Assembly (NCBI GenBank): GCA_020746835.1
Contig: JAGPNK010000010.1
Coordinates: 434,001-498,000, forward strand
DNA from: Stachybotrys elegans
Taxonomy: Eukaryota > Ascomycota > Sordariomycetes > Hypocreales > Stachybotryaceae
DNA length: 64,000 nt
Direction: 5' to 3'
The translations under genes and the position numbers were made by a program. The notes below the pieces were generated by a model. That model was not told the DNA's origin and did no database searches. It saw only the letters and a program-made list of their open reading frames with translations. The first letter of the stretch is position 1. Each line of letters begins with the position of its first letter. This document shows, piece by piece, positions 30,341-41,053 of the stretch.

Positions 30341-31821
30341 ATGGCCAGCCCAGAACACGCCGACAGCGAGTCCCCGACCAACTCCATCTCCTCCAACGCG
30401 TCGGTCGAGGACAATGAATTCCACCTGCGAGTGCAGCTAAGGGATGGCCTCTGGTTGGCTTGTAGAGTCGGCGATGAGAACGGTGAAAAGTTCCTTGCTC
30501 GGCGAATCGACGATTTCCCAAAAGATGCAGACGGCGTTGGTCTCCGAGAGATGATGTACCATGGGAAGATGGCACCGCTCCTTTCCCTGACCCTTTCTCA
30601 CGAGAACCTCGTGTCTCTTGTTGGACAGATCCGGCTCAAACCCAATCCCACGTCGGACAGGGACGAAACCTATCTTGTGACCGATTATTGTGACGCTTCC
30701 AATCTAACAGCACTGCTCAGGCGGATCGCACCCAACCATGACGACTCCCCGCCAAAGCACTTACCCGAGGGTCTGTGTTGGCATGTCCTTCGCTCTCTCG
30801 TTCGGGCTGTGACATATCTGCACGACGGGAAGCGATGGGTATACGACTACGAGGCGGAGAGCGCCTCCGAGCTGAGAAAGTGGCAGTTGATGGATCCGAG
30901 CTGGCACGCCATTCTGCACCGCCAGATCAACCCGGGCAATGTCCTCTTCCAACATCCGCGGGGCCGCGAGACGTACGGATCGTGCAAGCTGGGCAACTTT
31001 ACCAACGCCGTCGTGACGTGCTACATGCCTGGGTCGATTAACCGCAACGCCTTCGCAACTCCAGCAGACACCAACGTAGAAGCCCACGATGCTCCCTTGA
31101 AGCGTGGCCTCGCGATCGCAATCCAAAAGGACTGGACGTCCAGGGACGAAATGCTAAAGCTCTTCCAGAGAGATCCAGAGTCCATGGCCAGGGTAAGTCG
31201 TTGTGTTCAAGCAGGTTTCCGAGCTGACGACTGAAGAATCAGAGGCTCTACACACTGCGGGAAGAGCTGTACTCAATCGGCTCCGTCTTATTCCACATGA
31301 TGACCGGTCGTAAAGCCACCAACACCTGCGAAAAGTCCGGCCATTCACACATAATCCGCTGCAAACATGGAGACTGCCTCCTGCGGCAAGCGTACCTAGC
31401 CGGGTGTTACTGCAACCACGGTGGATGCGAGCACATCAAGACGCTAAAGTGCGCTCACGGCAAAGCCAACTGGGAGCTCTGCAGCGACACGGACTGCAAG
31501 GACCCAATCATCAACATAGACGAGCTCCTCCCCCGGTCGCCCTTCTCTGACCTTCTGCGCCGGCAGGTCGAGGAGCTGCTGGCCGAGGACGGCAGGGAGC
31601 CCAAAAACGGCCTCGTCGCGGAGGCGAGCGGTATTGCGGACAGGATTGAGCTGGCATACTGGAAATGGCGGAAAGAAACGGCCGAGGGCCGCCGGTATCG
31701 CGATGTCGAGGACGTCATGATGGAGGTTTGGCTGGATGAGCAGGAGGGGACGGAACGCGATCGCCTGAGGCGTCAATTGCGGAACCCTTCATATTTCCGC
31801 ACTTTCAATGCTCGTAATTGA
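30341..31821 (+). CDS. Pseudokinase-like protein with Cys/His-rich insertion
   Basis: 476-residue protein; exons 30341-31192 and 31243-31821. The layout follows a protein kinase C-lobe: LSHENLVSLVG (helix C to beta 4), YLVTDYCDASNLTALL (hinge), LCWHVLRSLVRAVTYLHDG (helix E), HRQINPGNVLF in the catalytic-loop position, KLGNF in the DFG position, and ELYSIGSVLFHMMTGR (helix F). The catalytic Asp of HRD is Gln, DFG is GNF, and no glycine loop is clear, so phosphotransfer is unlikely. At about residues 312-372 (near 31325-31505) an insert carries nine Cys and several His (RCKHGDC, GCYCNHGGCEH, LKCAHGK), suggestive of metal binding. The start is the first ATG in frame. Function unknown. Confidence 0.8.
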
Positions 31822-32204
31822 GCATCACCACAACTATCAATCTTCAATAAAAATATATTCTTCATCCGTATCGCTGTGACCCTGACGTCAATCACGAGGC
31901 TGGGATCTCTTGCAACGAGCAGGTATCCCCGCAATGTGTGCCCCGCCATAATTTTTCTGGGTTGCGTGCAGGAACTGCCCCTCACCTCCTTCCTGGCCGT
32001 TGGGTACCACATACTGACTTCCGGCAAGCTTTCTTCCTTTCCTCACAGGCTAATCCGCCCGGCAATCAGCCTCACCGCAAGACAAGGCCGCAGCAGCCCT
32101 TCCAGCTTCCTACTCGCAAAGGACTTTATCCTACGGGAGCGCCGAGCGTGACTGCAACCAGCACACTCTTATCGCGTCACACGCACCCCGTCGGCGAGGA
32201 AACC
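31822..32204. other. Intergenic region
   Basis: This 383 bp holds the 3' end of the pseudokinase gene and the promoter of the next gene. An in-frame open extension runs upstream of the chosen start (from about 31938), but its composition is not coding-like. Confidence 0.5.
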
Positions 32205-32975
32205 ATGGCGCTCCCCAACGCAACACCGCCTCTGCTCTTCACAAAGAGGCTCGCCGCCTTTCTGCACGCCAATCAGACTCCCCAGCTGCCGACGCTGCTC
32301 CTGACCACCAGCACCGGCAAGCTCCTCGCCCACGCCAGCCCTCACCCCGTCGCGCTCCTGCGCACCCACGCCACGGTCGCCGCGTCCCTCCTCGCCATCC
32401 ACACGTCCTCCTCTGTCGCCGTCTCCTCCGCCCTTCCCGGCGCCCGCTCCCCGGACCCCGTCATGAGCCCGCCGCCGCGGTCGCGGGGCCGCTTGGACGA
32501 CGAAGACGAAGACGACGACTTTGATGATGACGAGGACGAGGACGAGGATGACGATGAGGACTTTGACGACTCGGCCTCCGAGACGCCCCGAAACGTGGTC
32601 CGCGCCGTCAAGCCCGTCACCATAACCGTGCAGCTGTCGGGCGGCACCGTCGTCATTCGACGTCTCAAGTGCGGCCTGCTCTTCGTCTGCGTCGGCCCAG
32701 CCGGGGGTGCTGCGGCAGCCGGGGCAGCGTCGGATCAGCCCGAGCTGCAGCAGCACCTCCTGCACGCCGGTAACGGCGACATCGCCCACGTCGCCAGCAG
32801 CCCCAGCGAAGTGGAGAGCCTGATGAGCGCGGGCGGCCAGACGACCGTCAGCCTGGAAAGCTCATCGGCAGCGGCCGTCGTTACCCTGAGAAGGCATGCG
32901 TCTGATCTGGCCCGCTGGCTAGACGACAAGCTTGGTACGCTCAAAGTCCCCGAGGAGAGTGTCGGAGTGGAGTGA
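32205..32975 (+). CDS. Roadblock/LC7-like protein (possible LAMTOR2/EGO-type subunit)
   Basis: Single-exon gene, 256 residues, start in good context (aaccATGgcg). The N-terminal 65 residues resemble the first half of a roadblock/LC7 fold as in LAMTOR2: TKRLAAFLHANQTPQLPTLLL, STGKLLAHASP, ATVAASLLAI. Next comes a roughly 35-residue, almost purely Asp/Glu insertion (EDDDFDDDEDEDED). Then beta strands TITVQLSGGTVVIRRL and GLLFVCVGP and a final helix ASDLARWLDDKL complete the fold. By family, roadblock pairs tether Rag GTPases to the vacuole for TORC1 signalling. That role here is inference from a moderate resemblance. The acidic insert within the domain is unusual. Confidence 0.65.
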   Translation: MALPNATPPLLFTKRLAAFLHANQTPQLPTLLLTTSTGKLLAHASPHPVALLRTHATVAASLLAIHTSSSVAVSSALPGARSPDPVMSPPPRSRGRLDDEDEDDDFDDDEDEDEDDDEDFDDSASETPRNVVRAVKPVTITVQLSGGTVVIRRLKCGLLFVCVGPAGGAAAAGAASDQPELQQHLLHAGNGDIAHVASSPSEVESLMSAGGQTTVSLESSSAAAVVTLRRHASDLARWLDDKLGTLKVPEESVGVE

Positions 32976-33209
32976 AGATTTCTCTTCCGTCAATACAGCG
33001 TGGCGTTTTGGAGCGGTACATGGCAGGGCATGATTTAAAGATACCGAGTCGCACATAAATGGGGGATTTATATCTTTTCTTGGCGATATTTGTAGCCAAC
33101 CTGAATCAGGGTATTAATATACACTCGAAAATTCATTTCCCATTTTCGCCCGTTTCCAAACGCCGTCCCGCCCACGCCGAAATATGCATGCTATAAACTT
33201 ATTCATCGG

Positions 33210-35246
33210 CTACTCGATGCTCATCCGCATGATGCCGTCGTTAGTGTCAACCATGCCCTGGAAGCCCACTCTTCCTTTACTGTTCACCCGCCCGCCTCCG
33301 TTGGATTGGTTGCCGCTCATGCTCCCCGAATCGCTTGGGGCACTGCTGCCGGCCTTTTCTCCTCCATTGCTGCCCGGTCTCGAGCCCCAAGGGAGCGAGT
33401 CCCTCTGGAGAGGACTCTGTAGGATCGGCGAGTTGTGCACGCTCAGTCCCGGACTCACAGCCCGGCGCTTGAAGCTGATGGGGTCGAAATAATCGTCATC
33501 CCGCCGCCGCTTGTTGTTGATACGCCGCGTTATTTCAGCAGCGCTCGGAGGATGGGAGCCGTTGCTTGAGTATGGCTGGGGGGTATCAGATCGTTGCGAC
33601 TCGGAGCGGCTTCGTGACGTCGGTCCTACCTGGAATCCGAGAGGGCCCCCCATGGATGGGGAGTCCATGGCAATGTCTTCGCTCATGCCAGACGATGATC
33701 CACGAGGCAGAGATGCCAATGGCGGCGGTGTCGTCCTAGCACCGCTGATGCTCCCCGTCTCCGAAAATGTATCCCAGAACTGCTTGCCTTTGGAGTTCTT
33801 CATGGCCTGCTGCTTGAAACTACCAGACAGGCCAACAGCAAGGTCTCGCATCATGTCATCGTCGGGCACGTCATCCAAGGACTCGGTGTGCGCATTCATA
33901 TTCGGAGATGAAAGGGCCGTGTTGGCAGCAGCCTGTTCGGGGCCATTGGGTATTCTCGGTTCCAGGTCCACATCGCTCTCGCGTACTTGCTTGACCACTT
34001 CTGCTTCGCGGCGGAACTCGGCTTCTGCCGGGGCACCTTCTTCCGCAAGGGCAGCTCTGATACGAGCAAAACCTTTTGTTTTGGGCTATAGCAGTCAGCA
34101 TCTTGGTAACGTGGGGAGTGAAACCAGTAGACGTACGAGCAGGTTGCCGCGTCGGGTGACGACCCGTCGGATCACGTTTCTCTGCCCATCTCCATTGGGA
34201 GCATCGACATCGCTCGGGGGCCTCATGCTCTCGTCTCCGTCGAGACCCGATATCCGTAATTGGTTCGCCTGCCAGCTGATGCTTTCCCTCCGAGCCTGAG
34301 CTGAGTGGCTGGGCGGTGACTTGGACATGGAGGCGGCGGCGGCACTTAGTGTAGCTCCCAGGTGCCCACGTCGCTTCTTCCTGGAAAACTTGCGTGGTCG
34401 TTGGCGCTGCTGGAAGCTTGACAAACTGTTCATGGCAGGTGATCCAAACGGGCCTGGCAGCACTCCGGCCCCCATTACAGAGGTGGTTTTGGAGACCTGA
34501 GGGGTGGAAACGTAGGCTTCGTCCATGTCCTCATCCATGATATCGTCCTCGTCCGACGAGGTCGACGTGTCAGACCCCACGGCAGGTGCGCTTCCCAGCG
34601 AACCACTTATGTGCATCCTCTCCTGCTTTCCCATCATGGACCACAGCGATGTCGAGGTCTGTTCGAGGCCTCCAAAGTCGTGTCTTCCCGGTGGGCTAGG
34701 GATATTCATGGCTCGGCCGCTTGCCATGATGGGGGAGGAGTCTGGCGACGATTGCTCGGCCAGGATCGAGTGGTGGAGGCTGGTGGCGGCACGGGAGAAG
34801 TCGAGGCCGCGGGAGCGACGAGGTAGGATGTTGGTGGGCGAGGCGTATATCTGCGAGTGGTCGAGCTTCGGGGAGAGGGGAGCGGGTTTGATGTAGGGGC
34901 TCGCCGGAGCAGGTGGAGGCGTAAATTCGCGAGGCGGCATCTGAAGCAATAGTCCCCTGGTCACGAAGTCGGGTCGGCGGGGCGTCACGGGCGGCGCTGG
35001 CAACGAGTCGGGGATGCTGGTGTCGTCCTTGGACTGCCGACGCGAGGCCTCGATGATGAGCGGGAAGGGCGAGAGCTTCGCGGGCGTGCCTCCGCCGTCG
35101 GACAAGGAGCGCGTCTTTGCGGGAGGCGATCGTACGTTTGGTCTGTCTGGGCCAGCGGCGGGGCCCTCCTCAAACGCGTAGTCTTCATCCTCCATGGCCG
35201 TCGACGCATCGTACGCAAACTCGCCAAGTTTGCGTGGGTTGTCCAT
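33210..35246 (-). CDS. Unknown Ser/Pro-rich, probably nuclear protein
   Basis: 661-residue predicted protein, exons 35246-34137 and 34085-33210, in phase to the stop. Mostly disordered, with many SP/TP sites (TPRRPD, SPLSPK-like, SSPDSSP), an acidic patch (DEDDIMDEDMDE), basic clusters that fit nuclear import (RKFSRKKRRG; NNKRRRDDD) and one conserved-looking helical block bridging the intron (RRVVTRRGNLL then KTKGFARIRAALAEEG). The high density of proline-directed sites suggests control by cyclin-dependent or MAP kinases. I cannot assign a family. A cell-cycle or transcription cofactor is possible but unproven. Confidence 0.8.
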
Positions 35247-35894
35247 GGCAAGTGAACCGCCTGGGACAACGGTTGCTACAACGTGACGGTGTCGTAGACC
35301 ATGGGCGGGTTCATGGATTATAGCAGTCGAGCGCCCGGAGGTTTGATACGACCCCAGGTAGACGATGATGCAAAATGTGTTGCGGCCCGCATTGGCAATG
35401 GGTCGGCGGCTTCATGTTGACAGAGATAAGATGCGTCGGCGGCTAGCATCTTCAACTCCTCGGCAGCTACCCTGTACCGCGCAGCACAGCAAAACACACT
35501 TTCTGCTCCAGCGTTCAACCCAGTGATCGCATGTTGATGTAATAATGGTGTAATGTTTTAATTGTTTTGATACGTTCCCTTTTTGTAAATTGATTACTTG
35601 TATGTGTTAGGTATGTTTGTGTTTAATCTTAATAGCCTCCCTTGATGAAGTGCTCCCGGTTCCCCGATGGGTTTGATGCAATCATGGTCAATATTGAAAT
35701 CATTTCGTCGATAATTCTGCGACCGATAAACGCCATTAAAGCCTATCATTTGCCTGGATTTCAGTAGCTCCGACAATGTCGAGACGACGTCACCTATCAT
35801 CAATCATCTGTGTGGGTAGGAAGTGGGGTTGAGCTCAACTAGAAGCATATCCCGTTCACACCATCTCGCATTTGTCATACATACTTAACAACTC
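35247..35894. other. Intergenic region
   Basis: 648 bases of divergent promoter between the preceding gene (minus) and glyoxalase (plus). Nothing else is recognised. Confidence 0.5.
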
Positions 35895-37214
35895 ATGAAT
35901 TCTGTACAAGCTCTCCAGAGACTGAGAAGCATCCAGAGCTGCTTCCGACCACCGAACAATCAACGATTATCCCAGCAGACACCTCGTACCTTTATCCACC
36001 CAGCACAGGCTAGATTTGTAACCATGGCGGCCTCGACGAATGTCAACACCTACAAATTTAACCACTCGATGTAAGAGGAGCTCAGAGATGTCGACTTCGC
36101 TGACCAGTAGCCAGGATTCGAGTCAAGGACCCCAAGGAATCGGGTAAGCCGACTTGATGTACACTGGAAACCAAGCTTACCCTCCCTAGTCAAGTTCTAC
36201 GAGTTCCTGGGCATGAGCCTGGTCAAGAAGCTTGAGTTCCCAGAGGCCAAGTTTGATCTATACTTCCTTGGTTACGATAGCCCCAAGGCACTGTCCCACG
36301 GAAACAGCGCCTTTGACCGCGAGGGTCTTATCGAGCTCACCCACAACTACGGGACGGAGAATGACCCCAACTACAAGGTGAACAACGGCAACACTGAGCC
36401 GCACCGAGGTTTCGGCCACACCTGCATCAGCGTGGACAACATCCAGGCAGCCTGCCAGCGCATCGAAGACGCCGGCTACAAGTTCCAGAAGAAGCTGTCA
36501 GATGGCCGCATGAACCACATCGCCTTTGCCCTGGATCCTGTATCTTCCCCAACCCAGTATATCACATATAAGTACTAACTATTGAAAGGACTCCTACTGG
36601 GTGGAGATTATAGGCCAGAAGCCTATCGAGGAGACGGCTGGCGTCAAGGAGACGGACGTGTCGACGTACCGAATGGTAAGGGCTCTGATGTAACTCGAGA
36701 CTCAAGCTGACCTGGAAAGAACCACACCATGCTCCGCGTCAAGGATGCCGAGAAGTCTCTCAAGTTCTACCAGGAGGTGTTTGGCATGACCCTTATCCGC
36801 ACGCACGAGGCCCCCAGCGCCGGATTCAACCTGTACTTCCTGGCCTACACTGGTGGGCAGGAGGTGGAGCCCGAGGCGCAGAGCCTCCGTGAGGGTATCC
36901 TGGAGCTCACCTGGAATTACGGAACTGAGAAGGACGAGAACTTCGCATACCACTCTGGCAACACGGAGCCGCAGGGCTTTGGGCACATCTGTGAGTGGCC
37001 ACGCAACAGCACCTTGACCATGCGCTAACAAGGGTCAGGTATTTCCGTGGACAATATCGAGGCTGCATGCCAGCGATTTGAGGAGAAGCAGGTCAACTGG
37101 AAGAAGCGGCTGACGGATGGGCGCATGAAGAATGTTGCCTTCATCTTGGATTGCGACAACTATTGGGTGGAGGTCGTGCAGAACGAGAAGTTTACTGGCA
37201 AGGACAACTTTTAA
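35895..37214 (+). CDS. GLO1: Lactoylglutathione lyase (glyoxalase I), two-domain
   Basis: Converts the methylglyoxal-glutathione hemithioacetal to S-lactoylglutathione. Two fused VOC domains fit the monomeric fungal form: each has the RVKD(P/A)xxS start, FNLYFL/FDLYFL, ELT(H/W)NYGTE, GNTEPxGFGH and the (T)DGRMxxxAF strand. The second domain ends with the metal/active-site strand YWVEVV. Six exons fit: 35895-36070, 36115-36143, 36190-36539, 36589-36675, 36720-36990 and 37039-37214; total 362 residues. The first ATG adds about 43 residues rich in Arg, Gln and Ser (RLRSIQSCFR) that resemble a mitochondrial presequence. A second in-frame ATG (MAASTNVN) would give the cytosolic form. Confidence 0.95.
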
Positions 37215-37776
37215 ACAAATGATAGGGGTGTAGATAGCCTCACATTTGCCAATTCCTCAGCACCTTATCCTTGTCATGGTTCGCATGTTGTTTTGGTTAC
37301 TTCCGGCATAGTGGGTCCGTAGGTGGCGAGGCCCAATGACATGCTCTGTAAGCATCAGTCACCCCCACCAACGGTTTCTATGGAAGCTAGAAGCTAGTAC
37401 TCTACTAAGGGACTGAAGGGCCTGCGTGGGAAAGTACCGTTTTTAGTTGTAGCAGCAATGTCGTCATTTGAAAGCTTGAGGCATCTTTCGTCGTGCACGT
37501 AAGGCAGTGGTAACTTTCTTCCACCATTCGCCTCGGTGGTAGCATTGAGGGACAAACCTTGGACTCGACGGCAATTCCCTTACTTTGGGTTGCTATTCCG
37601 GCCTGCCGCTAGACTCCGCAATTCGAGAGGCCTCTTGGCGTTCCTGCTAATAATATAAGAAAAGCAAGCCTCCCGTTCCGTCCCCGTGCCTGCATTCCTA
37701 CCCTTGCCCACGGCCTCCATCCCGCCCTCGACATTCCGGCTCCATCACCGCCTGCGGCAACGCGCACCATTCGAGT
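37215..37776. other. Intergenic region
   Basis: 562 bases between two plus-strand genes. A short tandem duplication (agaagctagaagctagta) lies near 37385-37400. The last 100 bases read openly but have no convincing start. Confidence 0.5.
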
Positions 37777-39566
37777 ATGCGATCGCGACCCCGACCGACC
37801 ACTGGCCTTGCGAGCTTCCGGCCCGCCGTCATCGGCCTTGGACGCGCCCTCGGCCTAGGCATTTCCGCGGCTACCGCAGCGCCTTTGGCGGCGAGGGGCG
37901 AGGAGGAGCACCACAACGATGGAACGCCGCTATGGGTGCTCGGCGTGGCATCCATGGCCCTGGTCTTGCTAGGCGGCGCCTTTGCCGGCCTGACTATTGC
38001 GTAGGTGGTACTCTGACGCCGACGAGACGCATCGCTGACTGGCGTAGGTTGATGGGACAGGACAGCATCTACCTTCAGGTTCTGTCGGGAGACCCCTCGG
38101 AACCGCAGCATAAGAACGCAAAGAGGGTCCTGCAGCTCCTCAAGAGAGGCAAGCACTGGGTGCTCGTCACCCTCTTGCTCGCCAACGTTATCGTAAACGA
38201 GTCGCTGCCTGTCGTGCTTGACCGCACCTTGGGCGGTGGTGTAGCTGCCGTCGTTGGCAGTACCGTCCTCATTGGTAAGCCCGCCGCCTCTGCTCTCCTC
38301 CAATTGCATTTCCTAACTACTGTACAGTCATTTTTGGCGAAATTGTCCCCCAGTCCATCTGCGTACGATATGGTTTACCGATCGCCGCGTACATGTCCAA
38401 GCCTGTCCTCGTCCTAATGTATCTGCTTGGCCCTGTCGCGTGGCCCACGGCCAAGCTCCTCGACTGGATCCTGGGTGAGGACCACGGAACCGTGTACAAG
38501 AAGAGCGGCCTCAAGACGCTCGTCACTCTCCACAAGTCGCTTGGCGAAATGTCGGAGCGCCTCAACCAGGACGAAGTGACCATCATCACCGCTGTGCTCG
38601 ACCTCAAGGACAAGCCCGTGTCCGAGGTCATGACGCCCATGAACGACGTGTTTACGCTGTCGGAAGATCATATCCTCGACGAGAGGACGATGGACAAGAT
38701 TCTCTCGCTGGGCTACTCGCGTATCCCCATCTACCGCGCCGGCAGCCCCACTGACTTTGTCGGTATGCTTCTCGTCAAGACGCTCATTACTTACGATCCC
38801 GAGGATAGGATACCTGTTCGTGATGTGCCTCTGGGTGCCATTGTCGAGACGCGCCCCGAGACGAGCTGCCTCGACATTATCAACTTCTTCCAGGAGGGAA
38901 AGTCGCATATGGTCCTGGTGTCGGAATTCCCTGGAGCGGAGCATGGGGCTCTGGGCGTTGTCACGCTGGAGGATGTCATCGAAGAGTTGATTGGAGAGTA
39001 AGTGTTGTCTCATATACGTAGGATGTGGTGCTAACATGATTAGGGAAATTGTCGACGAGTCCGATGTCTATGTTGACGTCCACAAGGCAATCCGACGTCT
39101 TACGCCCGCCCCACGAGCTCGTCATATCCACCCCGAGGCAACAAGTTCGCGAAAGATTAACGACCCTACGCTTCTCTCGGGCATTGCCGAGGATTCTAAC
39201 GGAACCACTCTCTTGGTCGGCTCCCTGGGTGCGCATAGCGACAACGGCATCATCGACCCACCAAAGACAGCCATCTTCATGAAGCGCCGTAGCTCCGCCG
39301 GTCCCGACGGCGTTCTGCACCCTGACCCGGTGCCCGTCAAAGCGTCGCTCGATGAGATGAAGCGGCAGCTGCGGTTACACCCCGCCAACATGGCCTCGAA
39401 CCCGCTACATACGAGAAAGGATGTCTTCAAGATCAAGCAGGGCTTGGGGACTCTGGCCAACGACATCAGAAGCCATCCCCATCCCCGGCCCGACATAGCC
39501 AGGGTTCGAAGCGAAAACGACGAGAGCACACCGCTTCTGGGGAGGGTGCCGAATCACAGCAAGTAG
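37777..39566 (+). CDS. MAM3: CNNM/Mam3-like DUF21 and CBS domain membrane protein
   Basis: 547-residue protein of the CNNM/CorC-like family; yeast Mam3 is a vacuolar membrane protein affecting metal (Mn, Mg) homeostasis. It has an N-terminal hydrophobic leader, then a DUF21 region with [55 protein letters not shown] and [17 protein letters not shown] pair follows ([63 protein letters not shown]). The C-terminus is disordered and Ser/His/Pro-rich. Exons are 37777-38000, 38048-38274, 38328-38997 and 39044-39566; phases close. The family-diagnostic GEIVPQ and TLEDVIEE motifs make the identity firm. Exact ion specificity is unknown. Confidence 0.93.
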
Positions 39567-39757
39567 GACCGGCTCTGATTCATGGGAGGCGTTACTGGCC
39601 AGAGGCGCATCATGTGATTTTAGATTGTATTCCATCCAACTTGTATTTCTTATCACCATGGTATTTTGTTACCGACATCCGAGGGTTCCTGGATGTCTGA
39701 GGAGTAAGTTACCGCGGGTAGCACTAATATAAAATGCTTTCTATCTCATGGACTGTT

Positions 39758-41053
39758 CTAGTCGTACCATATGGCATTCATGCCGAACCCGGGCTCCGGT
39801 ACCCTCACGCGGGCCACGCGGGCGAGGAACTCGTCCTGCCATCGGTATATCTCGAGCCAACCCTCTTGGTCGTCGGTGATGGCGATCCACTCGTCGGACC
39901 AGTCGCACGGGGCGACGGCATTGCTGTGGCCGCCGCTGGTGGGCGTGGGATTGAGGCACAGCTGGGTATCGATGGCTCCGGAGTCGGTCAGGCGGAAGGC
40001 GGCGACGTAGCCGGTCAGGTCGAAGCTGTTGGCGCGCGACGAGGCGAACAGGTAACGCCCAGAGTGCGACAAGGCGCATACGTCGGCGCGATACTGCGTC
40101 CAGCGGTCCGGGATGCCGGGCGGGATGAGGGGGAAGTGCCGGTGCGTGTAGACGGGCATCCGTGTCGCAGGGTCGATGACATACTCACAGATCCTGTTGC
40201 CCTTCTCCATGAGGGCGTAGAGGTAGTTGCCAGAGGGGTGCATGGCGACCCAGCGGGGGTGGTCACGCTCGTCCGGGCAGACGACGGAGCCGACGAGCTC
40301 GAGGTCGGGCTTGGCCGGGTCGGTTCGGCGATGGACCCAGAGTTTGTTGGCGCGGAGGTCGGCCGAGTAGAGGTACTCCTCATTGGGGTCGAAGACCATG
40401 CCGTGGATGCCCGTATTGGGCTGGTACTCGTAGTTCTGGACATTCTCAGCGAGGGCGCCGTCGGCGCTGACGGAGAAGACGGAGCCGTGGCCGGCGTGGT
40501 CGTAGAAGGGGTTGCAGTAGACTCCGTATGGGGGCTTGCGGGCGGCGAGGAGGAAGATGGCGCGGGTGTTTGTCTCAGCGGAGGAGGCCTTGGCTGGGGG
40601 ACCGAGTTAGAGGCAAGACACGAGCAAAGGAGGTAGCCAGGGCGTACGGTCGTGGAGCATTGGATGAGAGACCTGATGGGTGATGGATGTGGGCGACTCG
40701 ACGGCGAAGCTGGACCACTTCTTCATGGCAGCGCCGTAGATGGCCTTTTTGGCATGCTGTTTGCCGAAAGCAATTAGCGTTTTGAATTTCATCTCAGACG
40801 GCGCGCAACTCACGTCAAAAGTCATCCAGGAGATGGGCTCATCGCGGGCAATCTCGGTGCGCTTGACGAGCTCGAGCGTCAGCTTCTCGTCGTCAAAGGC
40901 AAATGTAAAGATGGCGCCGGGGGGCGTCCACGTGCCGACCATGAGGTGGTGGACGGGCATGGCGGGCGAGAGCGAGGGCTGGAAGCGTAGGGGTCGCGTG
41001 GATGAGAGGAAGCGTCGCAGCGGCGGGATTCGTGGAGGAGCGGCGCGTCTCAT
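39758..41053 (-). CDS. 3-carboxy-cis,cis-muconate cyclase (beta-propeller lactonizing)
   Basis: Seven-bladed propeller of the fungal carboxymuconate cyclase/6-phosphogluconolactonase family. By family it lactonizes 3-carboxy-cis,cis-muconate in the fungal protocatechuate branch of the 3-oxoadipate pathway. 394 residues, exons 41053-40814, 40756-40648 and 40593-39758. The first about 30 residues (RRAAPPRIPPLRRFLSSTRP) look like a mitochondrial presequence; a second ATG (MPVHHLMVGTWTPP) marks the usual start of the enzyme. Blade motifs include NTGIHGMVFDPNEEYLYSAD, HPRWVAMHPSGNYLYAL and YRADVCALSHSGRYLFASSR. The ring-cleavage dioxygenase is transcribed divergently 1.5 kb away, which fits a shared pathway. 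Confidence 0.9.

Noticed and set aside
31938..32204. Longer N-terminus for the roadblock-like protein
   Set aside because: The extension is not protein-like, and the ATG at 32205 has a strong context and starts the fold.
39734..40636. 300-codon plus-strand ORF, Val/Gly-rich
   Set aside because: Antisense shadow of carboxymuconate cyclase.
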